Source: an uncultured beta proteobacterium | GTDB taxonomy: Bacteria > Pseudomonadota > Gammaproteobacteria > Burkholderiales > Burkholderiaceae_C | Length of the DNA: 11,149 bases | Assembly: GCA_903920405.1 (NCBI GenBank) | Contig: CAIXMC010000430.1 | Span: 1-11,149 of the forward strand | Direction: 5' to 3' | Shown: piece by piece, positions 1 through 7,304 of the stretch | Numbering within the stretch: position 1 is the stretch's first letter | Layout: each line of letters opens with the position of its first letter | Position numbers and translations under genes: made by a program | Notes under the pieces: generated by a model | Seen by the model: only the letters and a program-made list of their open reading frames with translations | The model's database searches: none | Told to the model about the DNA's origin: nothing

Positions 1-199
1 ATTTCCTGTCCCACTTTCTGGATGGTAGGTCATTAGTTGTATGTTATTGATTTTCATTTTGTATTCATGTAACCTGCAAAAACAAGATTCCAAATAATGA
101 AAAATTTTTTTCACGCAAAACTGGCAGATTTCGACAGCCTAGGGTCAGGGGGATTTGGTTTTTGTATTGCACCACATCACTTTGAATCGCATCCCTAGC

Positions 200-218
200 T
201 AAGGATAGGATCAATAAT
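200..218. repeat. Left 19-bp direct repeat flanking the ATPase-nuclease gene
   Basis: The sequence TAAGGATAGGATCAATAAT recurs at 1841-1859 with one base changed (18 of 19 identical, same orientation). This copy lies 4 bp beyond the stop codon of the minus-strand ATPase gene and the other lies 10 bp before its start, so together they frame the gene closely. They could mark a cassette inserted with its flanks, or be the upstream motif of a second, deleted paralogue. The repeat itself is seen directly; its origin is inferred. Confidence 0.75.
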
Positions 219-222
219 TTGT

Positions 223-1830
223 TCACATGCCCCATACGCTGATCACACGGCTACCACTGCTGTGCTTTTCCTGGTAAATTTTCTCATCCCAAGCCACGCT
301 TGGGTCGCGGTTAAAAATCAGAAGGTGCGCACTGTCAGCACCACATTGATCGGCATAACGTGCAGTCTGCTCCAAACCTGTGGCCAAGGTGGCAGGTTTG
401 CCCTTGTGCTGAATTTTGAGTTCCAACACCACTTGCTGCATCGGTCCGGTAAAACCTTGTTCAGTGAACGGCCACTGTAAAAACAAGTCGGTGCGGCCAC
501 GGCCTAATCCGTATTCACGCGCAATTCGCCCACCGCCATTGACGACACGCTGCAAAAAGGCTTGCAGCAGCAACTGCGGACCGGCTTCGTGGTAGGCGTA
601 ACGCTGAAGCCAGCTCTCGGAATTTTCTCGGAAAAACTGTGCAAAGGCTGCCAGTAGTTTGTCTATGTCCAAACTGCCATCTTGCAAAACGAACCACGGC
701 TGCTCGGCCAAACCTTGCAGGCTGTCTTGCACGATGGAGGTCAGTTCACGTGGCAAGACTTCGCGGTATAGCCGATTGGCAATTTGCAACTGCCGGTCCC
801 GCTTGACTATCAACCCCAAATCAATGCAGTACTGCCGGTCGTCCTCAGGCACATCGGGCGACAGCTCTTCACCTTTGAGCATGGGTTCAACCACTCTGCG
901 AACCCGGTCTTCGCGCAGTTTGTCTGCCAGTTGATCCAGGTGTGTGTCTCGGCGTTGAATCAAACTTTCACGCGCTTGGCGCATCTGTTCCACGGTCACG
1001 CTTTTGCTTCGGTCGCGCTGCTCTTGCTTGCGAAAGCACGCTTCATAGGCTAGCGCATTGACAAGCCACGGCTGGCCTTGGGTATCTGCCCAGATTTCTT
1101 CTAAAACACCTGGCTCGAAAGTTTGTCCGGTGGCATCGGTATGCTGCTGTAGCAGTGCCTTAACATCGGTCTGGGTAAAGTCGCCCAAGCGAATGGACTC
1201 GCTTTTGATGTTGAAAGCGCTGCCGCCGGTGATAATTTCGCCATCGCTGCGGTGAATGCGGTAGTCGCGCACATCGCGAACACCACAAAGAATCATGCTT
1301 TGTGGAAAAGCCTCTGGCCTTTGTGCGTAGCCGGCACGAATCTGGCGCAACAAAGAGATGAGCGTATCGCCTACCAAAGCATCAACTTCGTCCAAAAAAA
1401 TGATGAGCGGTTTGTCACTGGCCAAGCTCCAGCGTTGCAGAACACCTGTCAGACTGTCTTTGCCTTGAGTTGGTGCTTGTTGCGTTTCTTGCCAGGCCAA
1501 TTGACGCCAGTGCGGGTCTTTCCAGTAAATATCCGCAGCACGCCCCATGGCCGAAACAATGGTTGCCATACCGCTAGAGACATCGCTGCGCGCTGCTTGC
1601 GCTGCTTCAATGTTCACATACAGCGCACGGTACTGTCCCTGTTCGTTCAAAAAGTGCATCAGGTTAATTAACAGGCTGGTTTTGCCGGTCTGGCGCGGCG
1701 CGTGCAGAATGAAATATTTCTGTGCGCCAATCAGGCTGGAGAGTTCAAGCCAGTTCACCCTGTGCATGGGCAGCAGGGTGTAGTGGATATCAGGCTTATT
1801 GGGGCCTGCGGTATTGAAGAATTTTTCCAT
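223..1830 (-). CDS. AAA-type P-loop ATPase with C-terminal PD-(D/E)XK nuclease-like domain
   Basis: A 535-residue protein with no signal peptide or membrane segment, so probably cytoplasmic. The N-terminal half is a P-loop ATPase: Walker A HAPRQTGKTS (about 43-52, K50) and Walker B LIIFLDEVDAL (D147, E148). A conserved-looking CGVRDVRDYRIH stretch follows near 182-193. The C-terminal end carries a restriction-nuclease-like pattern: D448 in GRGRTDLF, E470-L-K472 in VVLELK, then Q488-xxx-Y492, recalling the RecB-type QxxxY motif. I recognise the N-terminus (FFNTAGP, HAPRQTGKTS) as a widespread bacterial AAA-like family of unknown function. It is transcribed away from mnmA and framed by 19-bp direct repeats, which suggests a movable accessory gene. 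The start was chosen at the ATG at 1828-1830, where conserved sequence begins; its ribosome binding site is weak. A role in defence or DNA processing is possible but inferred. Confidence 0.85.
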   Translation of the reverse strand: MEKFFNTAGPNKPDIHYTLLPMHRVNWLELSSLIGAQKYFILHAPRQTGKTSLLINLMHFLNEQGQYRALYVNIEAAQAARSDVSSGMATIVSAMGRAADIYWKDPHWRQLAWQETQQAPTQGKDSLTGVLQRWSLASDKPLIIFLDEVDALVGDTLISLLRQIRAGYAQRPEAFPQSMILCGVRDVRDYRIHRSDGEIITGGSAFNIKSESIRLGDFTQTDVKALLQQHTDATGQTFEPGVLEEIWADTQGQPWLVNALAYEACFRKQEQRDRSKSVTVEQMRQARESLIQRRDTHLDQLADKLREDRVRRVVEPMLKGEELSPDVPEDDRQYCIDLGLIVKRDRQLQIANRLYREVLPRELTSIVQDSLQGLAEQPWFVLQDGSLDIDKLLAAFAQFFRENSESWLQRYAYHEAGPQLLLQAFLQRVVNGGGRIAREYGLGRGRTDLFLQWPFTEQGFTGPMQQVVLELKIQHKGKPATLATGLEQTARYADQCGADSAHLLIFNRDPSVAWDEKIYQEKHSSGSRVISVWGM

Positions 1831-1840
1831 GGCTCAATGG

Positions 1841-1859
1841 TAAGGATAGGGTCAATAAT
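1841..1859. repeat. Right 19-bp direct repeat flanking the ATPase-nuclease gene
   Basis: TAAGGATAGGGTCAATAAT, differing from the copy at 200-218 by a single transition. On the minus strand it sits immediately upstream of the ATPase start and reads as TTGACC followed by TATCCT. These resemble promoter hexamers, but they are far too close together to act as a -35/-10 pair. Confidence 0.75.
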
Positions 1860-1906
1860 AAGTTGTGCATTTGGCCAGTCAGATTTGGGCGCACTGCGTC
1901 GTTACA

Positions 1907-1939
1907 AATCGCTGATGTGGCCCGTCCACATCAGCGATT
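1907..1939. other. Perfect 14-bp inverted repeat (hairpin) between divergent genes
   Basis: AATCGCTGATGTGG (1907-1920) and its exact reverse complement (1926-1939) are separated by a 5-base loop. There is no T-run directly after the stem on either strand; the plus strand has only a TTTT about 10 bases on. A classical Rho-independent terminator is therefore not well supported. It lies between two divergently transcribed genes, where a terminator is not expected. It may be a leftover from a rearrangement, a dispersed repeat, or a protein-binding or cruciform site. Confidence 0.6.
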
Positions 1940-1941
1940 AA

Positions 1942-1971
1942 CTGAAAGTTTTCTACGTCAAAAATTATACT
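1942..1971 (+). promoter_or_regulatory. Possible sigma70 promoter for mnmA
   Basis: CTGAAA (1942-1947, four matches to TTGACA) and TATACT (1966-1971) are separated by 18 bp and point toward mnmA, about 110 bp upstream of its start. The hairpin plus T-run at 1988-2020 would lie in the leader transcribed from it. The call rests only on similarity to consensus in an AT-rich stretch. Confidence 0.3.
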
Positions 1972-1987
1972 AAATTCGGCTCTAACC

Positions 1988-2020
1988 CGCTCTGGTATTG
2001 CGTAGAGCGCTATGTTTTTT
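1988..2020 (+). terminator. Weak terminator-like or attenuator-like hairpin ahead of mnmA
   Basis: CGCTCT (1988-1993) pairs with AGAGCG (2004-2009) across a 10-base loop, and a run of six T follows at 2015-2020 after a 5-base gap. The stem is short and the gap is long, so it may not be functional. If the proposed promoter at 1942-1971 is real, this would be an attenuator-like element in the mnmA leader. Otherwise it may be a relic of a gene formerly upstream. Confidence 0.25.
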
Positions 2021-2045
2021 AAAATTATGAGGTAGGAAATTTATT

Positions 2046-2084
2046 GTGAATAACTTATTTAAAGTAGGTACGGTATCAGTATGA
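2046..2084 (+). other. Possible 12-codon leader minicistron overlapping the mnmA start
   Basis: A GTG at 2046 opens a 12-codon frame (reading as [12 protein letters not shown]) that ends with the TGA of an ATGA overlap at the mnmA start. A good Shine-Dalgarno-like AGGA (2034-2037) lies 8 bases before this GTG. The mnmA ATG has only a poorly spaced AGG. The arrangement would suit translational coupling, but such short frames also arise by chance. Confidence 0.2.
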
Positions 2085-3223
2085 TCAGACTTGGTAGCCC
2101 ATTGCGGGTAGTGGTTGGTTTAAGTGGCGGTGTGGATTCTGCCGTCACAGCCTGGCTTCTCAAGCAACAGGGGCACGATGTGCTGGGCATTTTCATGAAG
2201 AACTGGGAAGGTGACGACAACAGCACTTATTGTTCGTCCAATGAAGACTTTCTGGATGCTGCAGCGGTGGCGGATGTGATTGGCATCGATATTGAGCATG
2301 TCAATTTTTCTGCTGATTACAAAGACCGTGTTTTTGCCAATTTTGTACGCGAATACAGCAGTGGGCGAACCCCCAATCCTGACATTTTGTGCAATGCCGA
2401 AATCAAGTTCAAAGCTTTTTTGGATCATGCCCTTTGTTTGGGTGCTGACAAAATTGCCACCGGTCACTATGCCCGTGTGCGTTGGAATGAACAAACTCAT
2501 CGCCATGAGTTGCTCAAAGGTATTGACACCACCAAAGACCAAAGTTATTTTTTATACCGTCTCAACCAAGCCCAATTGTCAAAAACCATGTTCCCTGTGG
2601 GCGATTTGCTAAAAATGGATGTGCGCCGCATAGCCCAAGAGATTGGGCTACCCAATGCTCTAAAAAAAGACTCTACGGGCATTTGTTTTATTGGCGAGCG
2701 CCCCTTTCGTGACTTTTTAAGCCGCTACATTGCCAAAGAGCGAGGCCCCATCAAAAATGACAAGGGTCACACCATTGGCGAGCATCTGGGCTTGAGTTTT
2801 TACACATTAGGTCAGCGTCAGGGCCTGGGTATTGGTGGCCTCAAGGCCCAAGGTGAACAGCGTGGCGGTGGCCATCACGCCCCCTGGTTTGTGGCACGCA
2901 AAGACATCATCAATAACACTTTGTGGGTGGTGCAGGGTCACGAACACCCTTGGCTGCTGTCTGAGCAACTGCAAGCCGACCAAGCCAGTTGGGTAGCAGG
3001 CAGTGTGCCTGATGCCAATACCCTGACAGCCAAAACGCGCTACCGTCAAAATGAGGCTGACTGCGTACTGTCAGGCATCTCGGACACTGGCTTTGTGCTG
3101 AATTTTGCAAAGGCCCAATGGGCTGTCACGCCCGGCCAGTCTGCCGTTCTGTACAACGGTGATGTATGTTTGGGGGGCGGCATCATCGAAAGTACCCATT
3201 CAGATCAGAATGAATCAGAATGA
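2081..3223 (+). CDS. mnmA: tRNA-specific 2-thiouridylase MnmA
   Basis: 380 residues, against 368 in E. coli. MnmA activates U34 of tRNA-Lys, -Glu and -Gln by adenylation and inserts sulfur to give 2-thiouridine, receiving sulfur through the Tus relay or IscS in the cytoplasm. The PP-loop SGGVDS is at 15-20. The two catalytic cysteines are present: C104 in [13 protein letters not shown] and C202 in [16 protein letters not shown], matching E. coli C102 and C199. The C-terminal beta-barrel ends with the usual CLGGGIIE, followed by a short tail. The ATG at 2081 is the only ATG in frame; a stop lies 21 bases upstream. There is no good Shine-Dalgarno, but a possible leader minicistron overlaps the start. 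The last codons contain a perfect 10-bp tandem duplication that ends at the stop. Identification is firm. Confidence 0.97.
   Translation: MIRLGSPLRVVVGLSGGVDSAVTAWLLKQQGHDVLGIFMKNWEGDDNSTYCSSNEDFLDAAAVADVIGIDIEHVNFSADYKDRVFANFVREYSSGRTPNPDILCNAEIKFKAFLDHALCLGADKIATGHYARVRWNEQTHRHELLKGIDTTKDQSYFLYRLNQAQLSKTMFPVGDLLKMDVRRIAQEIGLPNALKKDSTGICFIGERPFRDFLSRYIAKERGPIKNDKGHTIGEHLGLSFYTLGQRQGLGIGGLKAQGEQRGGGHHAPWFVARKDIINNTLWVVQGHEHPWLLSEQLQADQASWVAGSVPDANTLTAKTRYRQNEADCVLSGISDTGFVLNFAKAQWAVTPGQSAVLYNGDVCLGGGIIESTHSDQNESE
3204..3223. repeat. 10-bp tandem duplication at the 3' end of mnmA
   Basis: ATCAGAATGA occurs twice in perfect tandem, and the second copy ends exactly at the TGA stop of mnmA. Because 10 is not a multiple of 3, the duplication shifts the frame. 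With a single copy the frame would continue for about a dozen more codons to a TGA near 3264. It therefore probably set the present end of the protein, in a tail beyond the conserved core. Confidence 0.7.
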
Positions 3224-3326
3224 CAATGAACGTGAAAAATGGTCACACCACTCATCCATTTGAAACACCCTACCCCATTCCTGTTCAACGCCAGGCTGTC
3301 GTTTCATAGAATGCGGTATTGACACA

Positions 3327-4343
3327 ATGTCTGCCATGTTCAGTTTCTTTAAAAAAATTCTTTCCCCCACCCGCCCGGATGCTTTGACTGCGCAAGCCGC
3401 GACTGTCGATACACCCGTAGCTCCTATATCGCCCGTAGCGCCAGAACGTCAAACCTGGCTTGCCAAACTCAAGGCCGGTTTGCGAAAAACAAGCGCCAGT
3501 ATCGCCACGGTGTTCACAGGTGTTTGTATTGATGATGCGCTTTACGAAGAACTTGAGGCAGCTCTGTTGATGGCCGACACAGGCACACAGGCCACCGGGT
3601 ATTTGCTTGAAGACCTCAAGCGCCGTGTCAAAGAAACCAAAACCACTAGTCCCGCTCTCGTTAAAAATTTATTGGTTGAATCGTTGGCCTGTTTGTTGCT
3701 GCCGCTGCAAAAATCCTTGGTCATTGGTCAATATAAACCCACGGTCATCATGGTGGCAGGTGTGAATGGCGCAGGCAAAACCACCTCCATTGGCAAACTC
3801 ACACGGCACTTGGCGGATGCCGGTGAGTCGGTGCTTTTAGCGGCGGCTGATACCTTTCGCGCTGCTGCACGCGAACAATTGGGCGTATGGGCCAATCGCA
3901 ACACCGTCGATATCATTAGCCAGGAAGGCGGTGACCCCGCTGCGGTGTCGTTTGATGCTGTGAGTGCCGGGCGTGCAAGAGGCCGAGACGTGGTGCTTTT
4001 AGACACTGCGGGGCGCTTGCACACCCAATTGCATTTGATGCAGGAACTCAAGAAAATCAAGCGGGTGGTTCAAAAAGCCGATGCGTCAGCGCCGCACGAG
4101 GTTTTGCTGGTCATTGACGGCAATACCGGCCAAAATGCCCTGACCCAAGTCAAGGCCTTTGATGACGCATTAGGTCTGACGGGTCTGATCGTGACCAAAC
4201 TGGATGGCACGGCCAAAGGGGGCGTGCTGGCCGCCATTGCTCGTGAACGCCCCATTCCCGTCTATTTCATTGGCGTGGGTGAACAACTCGAAGACCTGGA
4301 AACTTTCAATGCCCAAGAGTTTGCGCAGGCGCTATTATCCTAG
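3327..4343 (+). CDS. ftsY: Signal recognition particle receptor FtsY
   Basis: 338 residues. FtsY is the SRP-type GTPase that docks ribosome-SRP complexes at the inner membrane for co-translational insertion. The N-terminal region of about 50 residues is variable and Pro/Ala-rich. It is followed by the helical N domain and the NG GTPase: G1 GVNGAGKTT (145-153), DTFRAAAREQ (from 175), G3 DTAGR (from 226), and TKLDG (290-294) with a following GTAKGG. The closing FIGVGEQLEDLETFNAQEF is typical of the family. The start could instead be the ATG at 3336, giving MFSFFKK, a common FtsY N-terminus; neither site has a clear Shine-Dalgarno. The last three codons and the TAG stop lie within the left end of an interspersed repeat. 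The gene is 103 bp after mnmA, on the same strand. Confidence 0.96.
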   Translation: MSAMFSFFKKILSPTRPDALTAQAATVDTPVAPISPVAPERQTWLAKLKAGLRKTSASIATVFTGVCIDDALYEELEAALLMADTGTQATGYLLEDLKRRVKETKTTSPALVKNLLVESLACLLLPLQKSLVIGQYKPTVIMVAGVNGAGKTTSIGKLTRHLADAGESVLLAAADTFRAAAREQLGVWANRNTVDIISQEGGDPAAVSFDAVSAGRARGRDVVLLDTAGRLHTQLHLMQELKKIKRVVQKADASAPHEVLLVIDGNTGQNALTQVKAFDDALGLTGLIVTKLDGTAKGGVLAAIARERPIPVYFIGVGEQLEDLETFNAQEFAQALLS

Positions 4344-4443
4344 ATTCCTCAGTTAACCGCTTATTATCTTCACTAAACCGTTATGAAAATTGATATTTGT
4401 GATTTCGATGGAGTTCACATCAACTGAGGAATCCAGGATTATC
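4331..4443 (+). repeat. Complete MITE-like repeat with 22-bp terminal inverted repeats (copy 1)
   Basis: The left arm at 4334-4355 and the right arm at 4421-4442 are inverted copies matching at 19 of 22 positions; the shared core is GATTCCTCAGTT. The interior of about 65 bp is not palindromic. Positions 4331-4397 recur at 7907-7974 with five transitions and one indel, including a perfect 26-base stretch (4372-4397). The arm recurs at 8781-8827 and 10622-10668. The left end overlaps the ftsY stop codon. The unit contains no ORF. A non-autonomous mobile element or REP-like intergenic repeat is the best reading. A clear target-site duplication was not found. Confidence 0.8.
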
Positions 4444-4471
4444 ATAAATACTTTCCTCACACTCAAAGAAC

Positions 4472-5155
4472 ATGAATACCTTGTTACCCCATATTCAAAT
4501 TGAAAGCGCTCCCAATCCTGTTGCAGCCGTTATCTGGCTTCATGGCTTGGGTGCCGATGGCAACGATTTTGCAGGCATGGCACACGAACTTGATTTATCA
4601 AACTGCCCTGCCATCCGGTTTATTTTTCCACATGCGCCCTCTCGCCCTGTCACCCTCAATGAGGGTTATGTCATGCCTGCATGGTATGACGTTTTGAGCC
4701 GCGATATGTCCAGTCAGCAAGATGACGCAGGTATCCGTGCCTCAGAGCGTGCCATTGTGGGCTTGATTGAGCGCGAGGTCGCACGCGGCATTCCTGCAAA
4801 ATACATTGTGCTGGCAGGCTTTTCGCAAGGCAGTGCGATGGTATTGCACACGGGTCTGCGTTACCCGCAGGCACTTGCAGGCATCATGGCGTTGTCCGGG
4901 TATTTGCCACTTGTCGATCACTTTGCTGCCGAGCGCCACCCTGCCAACTTCCACACGCCCATTTTCATGGCACACGGAATCCAGGACCCCGTAGTGCCAA
5001 TATCGAGAGGTGAGGCCAGCCGCAATCATCTTGTTCAATGGGGTTACACGCTGCATTGGCACACTTACCCCATGCAGCACAGCGTTCATCCGCAGGAAGT
5101 CTCCGATATGTCGGTTTTTTTGCAACAGGTTTTCTCAACATCATGTTCTGCTTGA
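4472..5155 (+). CDS. APT1-like carboxylesterase/lysophospholipase family hydrolase
   Basis: 227 residues, a normal length for the small bacterial carboxylesterase family related to acyl-protein thioesterase and to Pseudomonas carboxylesterase II. It is an alpha/beta hydrolase with all elements visible: the oxyanion region WLHGLGADGNDF near 23-34, nucleophile elbow GFSQG with S118, acid D172 in HGIQDPVVP, and H203 in MQHSVHPQE. There is no signal peptide, so it is probably cytoplasmic. Members hydrolyse short acyl esters and lysophospholipids; the physiological substrate here is unknown. The start is the ATG at 4472, the only one giving the full conserved N-terminus; the ribosome binding site (AAAGAA) is weak. 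It stands alone between a repeat element and pilC, not clearly part of either neighbour's operon. Confidence 0.92.
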   Translation: MNTLLPHIQIESAPNPVAAVIWLHGLGADGNDFAGMAHELDLSNCPAIRFIFPHAPSRPVTLNEGYVMPAWYDVLSRDMSSQQDDAGIRASERAIVGLIEREVARGIPAKYIVLAGFSQGSAMVLHTGLRYPQALAGIMALSGYLPLVDHFAAERHPANFHTPIFMAHGIQDPVVPISRGEASRNHLVQWGYTLHWHTYPMQHSVHPQEVSDMSVFLQQVFSTSCSA

Positions 5156-5233
5156 AGGTACGATAGCAGCCATCAAAAATCTTGTGATAGTCCAGTCCTC
5201 CTCGTCCTTCTAACCCTTCAAATCAAAATCATC

Positions 5234-6454
5234 ATGGCAACTGCTGAAAAATCAAAAAGCATCAAGGAATTTGTCTTTGAGTGGGAGGGCAAAGACCGCA
5301 ATGGCAAACAAGTGCATGGAGAAATCCGTGCAGGTGGAGAAAACCAGGCACGTGCATCTTTGCGCCGCCAGGGTGTCTCCCCTACCAAAATCAAAAAGCG
5401 CCGCATGAGCGCGGGAAGGTCCATCAAACCCAAAGATATGGCTATATTTACGCGGCAACTGGCCACCATGATGAAGGCAGGTGTGCCGCTTCTGCAGGCC
5501 TTTGACATTGTGGGGCGCGGCAACCCCAACCCTAGTGTGACCCGTTTGCTCAACGATATTCGCACCGACGTGGAAACCGGCACATCGCTCAGTACAGCCT
5601 TTCGTAAATACCCTCTGTATTTTGACAATCTGTACTGCAACCTGGTCGAAGCCGGAGAGGCCGCTGGTATTTTGGACCAGTTACTTGACAGGCTGGCGGT
5701 TTACATGGAAAAGACCGAGGCCATGAAATCCAAAATCAAATCCGCCCTGATGTACCCTATCTCGGTGTTGGTGGTGGCTTTTGTGGTGACGGCAGTCATC
5801 ATGATTTTTGTGGTGCCCGCCTTCAAAGAGGTGTTTGCCAATTTTGGTGCTGATTTGCCAGCGCCCACGCTCGCAGTCATTGCCATGAGCGAAATTTTCG
5901 TCAAATACTGGTGGCTGATTTTTGGCGGTCTTGGTGGCGGCTTCTATTTTTTCATGCAAGCCTGGCAGCGCAACAAAAAAGTTCAGCAGTTTATGGACCG
6001 TGTGCTTTTGAAAATGCCTATTTTTGGTACGTTGGTGGACAAATCATGTATTGCACGCTGGACAAGAACCTTATCAACCATGTTCGCAGCCGGTGTGCCC
6101 CTGGTTGAAGCGCTTGACTCCGTGGGCGGTGCTGCTGGCAATTCTGTTTATGAATCAGCCACCATCAAGATTCAGCAAGAAGTATCTACCGGCACGGCAC
6201 TCACTGCTGCCATGACCAATGTCAACCTGTTCCCATCCATGGTGCTGCAAATGTGCGCCATCGGTGAAGAATCAGGTTCGATTGACCACATGCTGAGCAA
6301 GGCGGCTGATTTTTATGAATCCGAAGTAGATGACATGGTGGCCGGTATTTCAAGTCTGATGGAGCCGATCATCATCGTTATTCTGGGCACGGTCATTGGT
6401 GGCATTGTGGTGGCCATGTACCTTCCCATCTTCAAACTTGGTCAGGTGGTGTGA
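5234..6454 (+). CDS. pilC: Type IV pilus inner-membrane platform protein PilC
   Basis: 406 residues, the usual PilC length. PilC/GspF-family proteins form the inner-membrane platform on which the PilB and PilT motors drive pilin assembly and retraction. The short N-terminal domain (FVFEWEGKDRNGKQVHGEI) precedes two T2SSF repeats at roughly 70-195 and 275-400. Hydrophobic segments are visible near 170-197, 223-243 and 379-401. The repeats carry the expected signatures, FTRQLATMMKAGVPLLQA and WTRTLSTMFAAGVPLVEA. The ATG at 5234 lacks a Shine-Dalgarno but begins the conserved N-terminus. The stop overlaps the start of pilD. The usual upstream partner pilB is not in the window; an esterase precedes pilC instead. 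An equivalent GspF role is less likely given pilD next door. Confidence 0.95.
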   Translation: MATAEKSKSIKEFVFEWEGKDRNGKQVHGEIRAGGENQARASLRRQGVSPTKIKKRRMSAGRSIKPKDMAIFTRQLATMMKAGVPLLQAFDIVGRGNPNPSVTRLLNDIRTDVETGTSLSTAFRKYPLYFDNLYCNLVEAGEAAGILDQLLDRLAVYMEKTEAMKSKIKSALMYPISVLVVAFVVTAVIMIFVVPAFKEVFANFGADLPAPTLAVIAMSEIFVKYWWLIFGGLGGGFYFFMQAWQRNKKVQQFMDRVLLKMPIFGTLVDKSCIARWTRTLSTMFAAGVPLVEALDSVGGAAGNSVYESATIKIQQEVSTGTALTAAMTNVNLFPSMVLQMCAIGEESGSIDHMLSKAADFYESEVDDMVAGISSLMEPIIIVILGTVIGGIVVAMYLPIFKLGQVV

Positions 6455-7296
6455 TGATCGGGTTACAAGGTCTGGATGCTGGCCTGTTGGCGATTTTGGG
6501 CTTGCTCATTGGCAGTTTCCTGAACGTGGTCATCTACCGGCTGCCTGCGATGCTCGAAGCAAAATGGAAGGCCGAATGCGATCAACTGCAAGACAAGGAT
6601 GTGCCAGATACCCCCGCCTTTAACCTGTTCGTTCCCCGTTCTCGCTGTCAAAAATGCAACCATCTTATTCGCTGGTTTGAAAACATCCCCGTTTTAAGCT
6701 ACCTGGTGTTGCGCGGGCAGTGTGCGAATTGCAAAACGCCTATCAGTTGGCGTTATCCCGTCATTGAAATGGCCACCGGCGTGTTATTTTTTTGTTGCGG
6801 CTGGCTGTGGGGCGCTACCCCTACGGGTTTGATCTGGTGCGCATTTTCAGCCGCCTTGCTGGCACTGGGCATGATTGACTGGGACACTACGCTCCTGCCC
6901 GATGACATCACACTGCCCCTGCTGTGGGCTGGTCTGGTGGCAGCTATTTTTGGTTGGACACCCATCACCCTGGAAAATGCCGTGTGGGGCGTTGTAGGGG
7001 GTTATTTGTCGCTGTGGCTGGTGTATTGGGCATTCAAGCTCGTCACAGGCAAGGAGGGCATGGGTTATGGAGACTTCAAATTGTTTGCAGCTTTAGGAGC
7101 GTGGTTTGGCTGGCAAGCGTTGATCCCGATGATTTTGATGGCTTCGGTGATTGGCGCTCTGGTGGGCATTACCATGAAATTCACGCGTGGTTTACGCGAG
7201 GGAGGGTACATTCCCTTTGGTCCATTTCTGGCAGGTGCCGGATTGACAGCCATGCTGGCAGGTACGGATGTCATGCTCAAGGTCTTGGGGCTGTAG
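6454..7296 (+). CDS. pilD: Prepilin peptidase/N-methyltransferase PilD
   Basis: 280 residues from this ATG. PilD is an inner-membrane aspartic protease that cleaves prepilin leaders and N-methylates the new N-terminus. Seen, counting from the ATG: an N-terminal membrane segment ending GSFLNVVIYRLP, a cytoplasmic zinc-binding loop with C65-xx-C68 and C90-xx-C93, and several further membrane helices. The catalytic aspartates are D142 (in IDWDTTLLPD) and D207 (in GMGYGDFK). A GTG three bases upstream (6451) is an alternative start that would overlap the pilC stop by 4 bases. The ATG at 6454 gives a 1-base overlap, and AGGTGG (6444-6449) is suitably spaced for it. Tight overlap implies translation coupled to pilC. 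Identification is firm; only the start is uncertain by one codon. Confidence 0.95.
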   Translation: MIGLQGLDAGLLAILGLLIGSFLNVVIYRLPAMLEAKWKAECDQLQDKDVPDTPAFNLFVPRSRCQKCNHLIRWFENIPVLSYLVLRGQCANCKTPISWRYPVIEMATGVLFFCCGWLWGATPTGLIWCAFSAALLALGMIDWDTTLLPDDITLPLLWAGLVAAIFGWTPITLENAVWGVVGGYLSLWLVYWAFKLVTGKEGMGYGDFKLFAALGAWFGWQALIPMILMASVIGALVGITMKFTRGLREGGYIPFGPFLAGAGLTAMLAGTDVMLKVLGL

Positions 7297-7304
7297 GGCG
7301 GCCT

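Noticed and set aside
1..33. Minus-strand ATG at 33 opening a short frame that leaves the window
   Set aside because: Only 11 codons are visible, with no ribosome binding site and no recognisable motif.
98..113. AT-rich near-palindrome TGAAAAATTTTTTTCA
   Set aside because: Simple A/T runs in an AT-rich intergenic stretch; no other sign of a regulatory site or origin.
1252..1941. Plus-strand open frames antisense to and beyond the ATPase gene
   Set aside because: They mirror the real coding strand and have no family motifs; the one reaching 1941 only reads through the direct repeat and the hairpin.
1901..1942. Hairpin at 1907-1939 as an integron attC site
   Set aside because: The flanking core consensus (RYYYAAC / GTTRRRY) is not met and no integrase or cassette array is present.
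3319..3324. Perfect TTGACA hexamer just before the ftsY start
   Set aside because: No plausible -10 at 16-18 bp; the matching position falls inside the ftsY coding sequence.
6924..7304. Upstream extension of the coaE frame through pilD
   Set aside because: It is an out-of-frame shadow of pilD; the CoaE family N-terminus and ribosome binding site point to the GTG at 7305.
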